Positions 59,581 to 64,000 of a DNA stretch of 64,000 nt are shown here, in pieces. The notes under the pieces were generated by a model. It saw only the letters and a list, made by a program, of their open reading frames with translations. It was not told where the DNA came from and searched no databases. The DNA is from Streptomyces fuscichromogenes (GTDB lineage: Bacteria > Actinomycetota > Actinomycetes > Streptomycetales > Streptomycetaceae), in NCBI RefSeq assembly GCF_014645815.1, contig NZ_BMML01000003.1, positions 372,001 to 436,000 of the forward strand, in the 5' to 3' direction. Each line of letters begins with the position of its first letter. Position 1 is the stretch's first letter. A program made the position numbers and the translations under genes.

Positions 59581-60855
59581 ATGACAACGACGAGCGAAGC
59601 CCGCACGCGCCGCAGCGGGCGGCTGATGCTGAACAAGGTCCCCGAGGTCACCATCTGGTTCTGGGTGATCAAGATCCTGTGCACGACCGTCGGTGAGAGC
59701 TTCGCCGACTGGATCAACATGAAGCTGGGCGTCGGCCTGGTGAACACGGCCTGGATCTTCACCGCGGTGTTCGTCGTGGTCCTGGTCGTCCAGCTGCGGC
59801 TGAAGCGGTACGTCCCGTTCCCGTACTGGCTGACCGTGGTCGTCGTGAGTGTCACGGGCACGCTGTACACCGACATCCTGACCGACCACCTCAACGTGCC
59901 GCTGTGGATCAGCACCGCGGTGTTCTCGGTCCTGCTCGCCGTGGTCTTCGGCGTGTGGTGGCTGCGCGAGCGTACTCTCTCGATCCACTCGGTCAACACG
60001 CTGCCGCGTGAGTCGTTCTACTGGCTCACCGTGCTCGTCACCTTCGCGCTCGGCACCGCGACCGGCGACTGGACCCTTGAGCTCACCGGCTGGAGCCCCG
60101 GAGTCTCGGTCCTGCTGCCGCTCGGGCTCATCGCGGCGATCGCGCTGTTGCGGAAGTTCGGGGCGAACCCGGTGCTGTCCTTCTGGCTCGCCTACATCCT
60201 GACCCGCCCGCTGGGCGCCAACATCGGCGACTGGCTCGGCTCCCCGAAGGTCGCTCAGCCGGGCGAGCCGACCGGCCTCGCGCTGGGCACGTTCACCACC
60301 AGCCTGATCTTCCTCGGCCTGATCCTGGCGACCGTCATCTACCTGACGGTGACGCGCTCCGACGTGACCGAGACCTACGACGCCACGCACACCCCGCAGA
60401 TCACCGCCGACCCGAAGCGGGAGCGCATCGCACTTGCGGGCTTCGCCCTCCTGGCCGTCGCCACCGGAGGCCTGCTGGTCTGGGCACACAGTCGGCCGCA
60501 CGTCGGCCCGGCGCCGGAGGAGGACGCCACCTCCACCGTCCAGCTCGCCCCCGGCCAGGCCGTGAAGAAGTTCCCGGCCACGAAGGTCGACGCACTGAAG
60601 GCACTCGCGACGACCTCGCTCAGGGACGCACGGTCGGGTAACGCGACCGGGGCCCACGCGGCCGCCCAGTCGCTGCGAGACCTCTGGGATGCCGACCAGG
60701 CCTCGTTGCAGCCGCTGGACAACACCGGCTGGACGTTCCTCGACGCCCAGATGGACCAGGTCCTGAAGACGTTCGGCATCGACCACTCGAACCCGCCGAT
60801 GTCGCCGGCCCGGCAGGAGGCCGAACTCAGCACCCTCCTCACAGACATGCGCTGA
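59581..60855 (+). CDS. DUF347 (COG4705-type) multi-pass membrane protein with soluble C-terminal extension
   Basis: The 424-residue protein has ~10 helices built from DUF347 repeats: LNKVPEVTIWFWVIKILCTT-VGESFADW, SVHTLPRESFYW-like ESFYWLTVLVTFALGTATGDW, and ANPVLSFWLAYILTRPLGANIGDW. A last helix (IALAGFALLAVATGGLLVWA) precedes a ~125-residue extracytoplasmic domain ending LSTLLTDMR. DUF347 proteins are membrane proteins of unknown function; transport has been suggested. The C-terminal extension is absent from the second copy at 61516. The gene directly follows the two-component genes. Confidence 0.85.
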   Translation: MTTTSEARTRRSGRLMLNKVPEVTIWFWVIKILCTTVGESFADWINMKLGVGLVNTAWIFTAVFVVVLVVQLRLKRYVPFPYWLTVVVVSVTGTLYTDILTDHLNVPLWISTAVFSVLLAVVFGVWWLRERTLSIHSVNTLPRESFYWLTVLVTFALGTATGDWTLELTGWSPGVSVLLPLGLIAAIALLRKFGANPVLSFWLAYILTRPLGANIGDWLGSPKVAQPGEPTGLALGTFTTSLIFLGLILATVIYLTVTRSDVTETYDATHTPQITADPKRERIALAGFALLAVATGGLLVWAHSRPHVGPAPEEDATSTVQLAPGQAVKKFPATKVDALKALATTSLRDARSGNATGAHAAAQSLRDLWDADQASLQPLDNTGWTFLDAQMDQVLKTFGIDHSNPPMSPARQEAELSTLLTDMR

Positions 60856-60860
60856 CGGAC

Positions 60861-60899
60861 CTGATCGGCGGCGGCTCCGCCGGAGCCGCCGCCGATCAG
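60861..60899 (+). terminator. Very strong palindromic terminator
   Basis: Nineteen bases (starting CTGATCGGCGGCGGCTCCG) and their exact complement flank a single central C, a fully symmetric 39-base hairpin starting 6 bases past the stop of the DUF347 gene. Confidence 0.85.
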
Positions 60900-61072
60900 C
60901 CCGAGGTTCGCCGTCCGCTCCACCAGCACCGCCTCCTGCGGTGCGCCGATTCCTGTCGCGTATCCGTGGTGGTGCACCGCCTCGCCACGCCGGAAGCCTG
61001 TCACCTGTCACTGCCGGGCACGGCCGCGGCTCGTGGTGCGTCCGGTGGCAGTCCCGGATCAGCGCCCATGCA

Positions 61073-61440
61073 TCAGCGGAAGCTGCCGGTGCGACTCAGC
61101 GAGTGGCGGCCTGGCCGCGGATGGACCGCGAGGCTGTGCGGGCCACTGCCCATCCTGTTGCGGGCGAGCTGTTCACCCCTGGCGGTGTCGACGGCGTACA
61201 GGTCGGAGTTGTAGGGGCCGGCCAGTCACCGGACCCCGCCGTCCGTGGAGTCGCCGCCCATGTCGGGGCTGCCGCCGTTCGGCAGACGCCACTTCCTGGT
61301 CAGTCGGCCCTCCTCGAAGTCGAGTACCGAGATGGCGCACTCGCCCCGGTCGGGGATATGGATCTTGCGGGAACCACGGCTGCCGGAGGGGCCGTGCACG
61401 CCATTGCCGTCGTGGCGAGGGAGGCGATCACACTGCTCGG
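61073..61440 (-). pseudogene. YVTN/WD-type beta-propeller protein relic with internal stop
   Basis: On the minus strand the frame reads KWRLPNGGSPDMGGDSTDGG-VR, then TGA (61226-61228) where a Trp codon is expected. It continues LAGPYNSDLYAVDTARGEQL and HPRPGRHSLSRTGSFR to a normal stop. This matches the C-terminus of actinobacterial YVTN beta-propeller proteins ending GRYSLGHTG. The upstream part fades out near 61440 with no start. The Trp-to-stop change and the missing N-terminus make it a pseudogene. The remainder of 60900-61515 has no gene I can support. Confidence 0.65.
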
Positions 61441-61515
61441 CGAGGCCGGCGAGGCCGGCGGATGCCGTACGGCAGTCAGGATTCGTTCAGCTAGTCCGTG
61501 GCACGGTCGGGCCTC

Positions 61516-62355
61516 ATGGCACACGAGACATCATCACAAGGTACGGCGGTCTCATCGGCCGATGCCGCGGTGTCCTCGGGCCGCCGGCTGTGCTGGAACA
61601 AGGTGCCCGAGGTCACCGTCCACTTCTGGATCATCAAGGCGCTCTGCGCGACGGTCGGGGAGACTGCCGCCGACCTCCTCGATGAGAAGACCGGGCTCGG
61701 CCTGCCCGGAGTGTCGGTGCTGATGACCGCCCTGCTGGCGGTCGTCCTGGTCGTGCAGTTGCGCACCAGTGCCTACCGCGCCGGTGTGTACTGGACGGCC
61801 GTCGCGCTGATCAGCGTCGTCGGCACGCTGATCAGCGACAGTCTGACCAGCGACATGGGTGTGCCCCTGGAGACCAGCACCACCGTCTTCGCGATCGCCC
61901 TCGCGGTGGTCTTCGTGGCCTGGTACCGACGCGAGCGGACGCTGTCCCTCCACAGCATCGACACCACGGGCCGTGAGTCCTTCTACTGGCTGGCCGTGTT
62001 GTTCACCTTCGCGCTCGGCACCGCCGCCGGCGATCTGGTCTCCGAGCGGATGGACTTCGGCCACTGGCTGTCCGCGGTCCTGTTCGCCCTGGTCATCGCC
62101 GCGGTCGCCCTCGCGCACCTCGCGCTCGACCTGGACGCGGTGTGGAGCTTCTGGATCGCCTACGTCCTCACCCGCCCGCTCGGCGCGTCCGTCGGCGCCT
62201 ACCTCTCTCAGCCGACCGGTGACGGCGGGGTGGGCCTGGGCACCGTCGTCACGAGCGTGTTGTTCCTCGGTGTCGTCCTCGGTCTGGTGGTGTATCTGGC
62301 GCTGACCCGGAAGGACGTCGCGCAGCCCCGGCAAACCATGCGCCACACCGTCTGA
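61516..62355 (+). CDS. DUF347 (COG4705-type) multi-pass membrane protein, second copy
   Basis: The ATG at 61516 gives 279 residues with the same DUF347 repeats as the gene at 59581 (WNKVPEVTVHFWIIKALCAT-VGETAADL; ESFYWLAVLFTFALGTAAGDL; VWSFWIAYVLTRPLGASVGAY) and similar helix spacing. The soluble C-terminal extension is lacking. The two copies look like a duplication with later loss or gain of the extension. They are separated by a terminator and a pseudogene, so this copy needs its own promoter. Confidence 0.85.
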   Translation: MAHETSSQGTAVSSADAAVSSGRRLCWNKVPEVTVHFWIIKALCATVGETAADLLDEKTGLGLPGVSVLMTALLAVVLVVQLRTSAYRAGVYWTAVALISVVGTLISDSLTSDMGVPLETSTTVFAIALAVVFVAWYRRERTLSLHSIDTTGRESFYWLAVLFTFALGTAAGDLVSERMDFGHWLSAVLFALVIAAVALAHLALDLDAVWSFWIAYVLTRPLGASVGAYLSQPTGDGGVGLGTVVTSVLFLGVVLGLVVYLALTRKDVAQPRQTMRHTV

Positions 62356-62918
62356 ACCGGGGCGGGGCAGGCGTTCGCGGAGGAACGGAACGCGCAGGTG
62401 AGGCTCCCTGCTCCGGCGTGCCCAGCAGTGCGAGCCCACGGCCTGCTTGATCACCAGCGGCGCGGCGGCGCTGCTGCCCTCGCCGGGCGGACCGGGGTGG
62501 TTGGACGCTGCGCTGGTCCGCGCGCTCACGGCGGCCGGTACGTCGCTCCTCGAAAACGAGGTGGGCGACAGCCGGAACCCCTGAGTTCGTGCCGCTTCTG
62601 CCTCGCGAGGGCGGGCTGTGCTGCTGCACTGGACACCGGTACCGGGTCGACTCTCGGGACGTGCTCGGCGCGGACGGGATGAGCGTTTCCGGTGTGAGGT
62701 CTTCGTGTCGTCGGCTGCCCCGGTCGCCATCGACGAGGTGCCGGGGGCGAGCGAGCCGTGGCGGACGGGGCGCTGGGGCAGTCTCCTGGATACCCCGGAG
62801 CTTCGTCGGGGAGGCGGCCGCTCTTGAGGCAGGGCTGGAGCGACCGCTGCACCGGCGGCGTCTCTTTGCTGATGGGCAGATCCGCCGTTGGCCAAGCGCT
62901 CCCTGGCGTAGGACAGGT
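62356..62918. other. Non-coding or degenerate stretch
   Basis: About 560 bases between a plus- and a minus-strand gene. Some frames look protein-like (e.g. LLPSPGGPGWLDAALVRALT near 62480 before a TGA at ~62580), but none has a start codon and I recognise no family. It may be decayed coding DNA. Confidence 0.45.
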
Positions 62919-63632
62919 CTACTCGTCGTCCTCGCGCATCGCCGGAGCGAGGATGTGGCACAGGGAGTCGGCCAGCAGCCGGAGTGGGTCGGCGGTCGCG
63001 AGGGGCCAGCCCACGGCGATCCATGCTGAGAAGAACGACTCTGTCTGGAGAACAGCCATGAGGGCTCGCTGGCCGGCCTCCGCCGGGTCTGCACCACGCC
63101 AGCGATCGGATGGTGAGATGAGAAGGCCGACGTAGCGCTCGTGGGCCTTGACGTACTGGGCCCGGCCGGCATCGACGCTGCGCAGTGCGGTGGGGGCTGC
63201 CGCGTTGGTGACTCGGCGGATGGGTGCCATGTCCCGCCACCGCGTTTCCGCGTCGTCGAGCCAGGCACGTACGCCGGCCTGAGTCCATCGGGGCAGTGCG
63301 GCGAGCTCGGCGTATGCCTCCTCCATCAAGGTGTACACGCGCTCGACAAGAGCATCGATGATTTCGGCCTTGCCGGGAAAGTGCGCGTAGACGGTGGCTC
63401 GGGTCACCCCGGCAGCCTGCGCGATGTCCTCCATCCGCGCGTCGACGAACGACTTCTCGGTGAACACCTTGACGGTGGCTTCGAGGAGCCGGAGGTGCGT
63501 CAGCCTCTTCTGCTGCAGGCGCAGGTTCACGCGGGGCCCGTGTTCTGGCGGGCTGTCGTTCCGGAGCGCCGACGTGTCAGGGGTGGCAGCGGTGCCCCCG
63601 GGGTCAGCTGGCCGTGCGGTGGGACGATCCAT
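62919..63632 (-). CDS. TetR family transcriptional regulator
   Basis: The 237-residue protein has a polar ~35-residue N-terminal extension, then the HTH THLRLLEATVKVFTEKSFVD-ARMEDIAQAAGVTRATVYAHFPGKAEII (~46-92) and a helical ligand domain. It is divergent from an MFS gene with two related dyads between them. This is the classic layout of a drug-efflux repressor that also represses itself. Confidence 0.9.
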   Translation of the reverse strand: MDRPTARPADPGGTAATPDTSALRNDSPPEHGPRVNLRLQQKRLTHLRLLEATVKVFTEKSFVDARMEDIAQAAGVTRATVYAHFPGKAEIIDALVERVYTLMEEAYAELAALPRWTQAGVRAWLDDAETRWRDMAPIRRVTNAAAPTALRSVDAGRAQYVKAHERYVGLLISPSDRWRGADPAEAGQRALMAVLQTESFFSAWIAVGWPLATADPLRLLADSLCHILAPAMREDDE

Positions 63633-63639
63633 GACTTCA

Positions 63640-63687
63640 CTTTACTCCGTGTATGGTGAAATCCATCTCGCTATACGCCGTGTAAAG
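63640..63687. promoter_or_regulatory. Twin inverted operator half-sites between TetR and MFS genes
   Basis: CTTTACTCCGTGTATG (63640-63655) and, inverted, CTATACGCCGTGTAAAG (63671-63687) match at about 13 of 16 positions. They flank the promoter region and start 8 bases before the TetR ATG, as expected for autorepression. Confidence 0.65.
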
Positions 63688-63715
63688 TCACCTATCGAAA
63701 CCGGCAGGAGTGCCT

Positions 63716-64000
63716 GTGACGAGCACCACACTGAACGAGCCCAGCCCTCAAGGCGCTTCGCTCACATCCCGCCGAACCGTGCTGAAAGCACTCAGTGGGC
63801 TGATGCTCGCGCTGTTCGTGTCGACCTTCAGCAGCACCATCGTCTCCAGCGCACTCCCGAAGATCATCGGAGCTGTGCACGGATCGCAGACCCAGTACAC
63901 ATGGGTGGTCACCGCGTCCTTGCTCACGACGACTGCGACGACTCCGATCTGGGGCAAGCTCGCCGATCTCTTCAGCAAGAAAGTCCTTGTGCAGGTGGCG
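63716..64000 (+). CDS. MFS multidrug transporter (DHA2-like), N-terminus only
   Basis: A GTG start after GCAGGAG gives 95 residues before the window ends. A polar N-terminus is followed by helix 1 (ALSGLMLALFVSTFSSTIVS-SALPKII) and helix 2 with TQYTWVVTASLLTTTATTPI-WGKLADLFSKK, the motif A region of 14-TM drug:proton antiporters. It is divergent from a TetR gene and probably repressed by it. Confidence 0.88.
   Translation, partial: MTSTTLNEPSPQGASLTSRRTVLKALSGLMLALFVSTFSSTIVSSALPKIIGAVHGSQTQYTWVVTASLLTTTATTPIWGKLADLFSKKVLVQVA

Noticed and set aside
1..64000. tRNA, rRNA or CRISPR arrays
   Set aside because: No cloverleaf-like or rRNA-like sequence and no regularly spaced 25-40 base repeats were seen on either strand.

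Overview
The window is high-GC actinobacterial DNA. Codons end mostly in G or C, GTG starts and ATGA/GTGA stop-start overlaps are common, and the gene families (gvpOAFGJLSK, CsbD, ANTAR-STAS, DUF6131, DUF347, paired TetR regulators) point to Streptomyces or a close relative. It reads as an accessory or chromosome-arm region: many regulator-plus-target pairs, several decayed genes and two transposase scraps. I see no rRNA, tRNA, CRISPR array or replication origin.

Layout. 1-3.9 kb: end of a BrkB/YihY membrane protein, a truncated phospholipase D beside a 20-bp tandem repeat, and a divergent SDR/MarR pair. 4-10.9 kb: an MMPL transporter, then a light-response block made of an ECF sigma factor, a LitR/CarH-type B12 regulator and, on the opposite strand, two photolyases of different classes, one with a complete set of iron-sulfur cysteines. 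11.1-13.2 kb: three unknown small proteins, a transposase relic and a GNAT acetyltransferase. 13.2-24.2 kb: a stress island with CsbD, the gas-vesicle operon gvpO-A-F-G-J-L-S-K (minus strand), two divergent highly charged partner proteins, catalase, small stress-type proteins, an STAS-ANTAR regulator and a winged-helix regulator. One promoter here matches the Streptomyces sigma-B consensus exactly. 24.2-33.1 kb: a CDF metal exporter, MFS/TetR, a Tat-exported cholesterol-oxidase-like GMC enzyme with a divergent TetR, and an F420-type oxidoreductase with a divergent TetR. 33.1-38.2 kb: an apparent conflict (immunity-like) system, Trypco1 protein plus a 1412-residue trypsin-nSTAND NTPase-WD40 protein, beside a frameshifted companion gene. 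38.2-44.4 kb: amino-acid-oxidase-type flavoenzyme, secreted beta-helix protein and a two-component system. 44.8-50.7 kb: a compact four-gene NIS siderophore operon. 50.6-57.4 kb: a cell-wall regulon of class A PBP, glycosyltransferase plus polysaccharide deacetylase, and BlaI/BlaR1-type regulators, tied together by five related dyad operators. 57.6-62.4 kb: a two-component system followed by two DUF347 membrane proteins. The window ends in a TetR/MFS drug-exporter pair with twin operators.

Working together. The clearest functional units are the light/DNA-repair block, the gas-vesicle island, the trypsin-nSTAND system, the siderophore operon and the BlaI regulon. The BlaI regulon is the strongest candidate for a little-described system, because dispersed near-identical boxes predict which cell-envelope genes one BlaI repressor controls. 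All family assignments are by reading the translated sequence; no database search was run.
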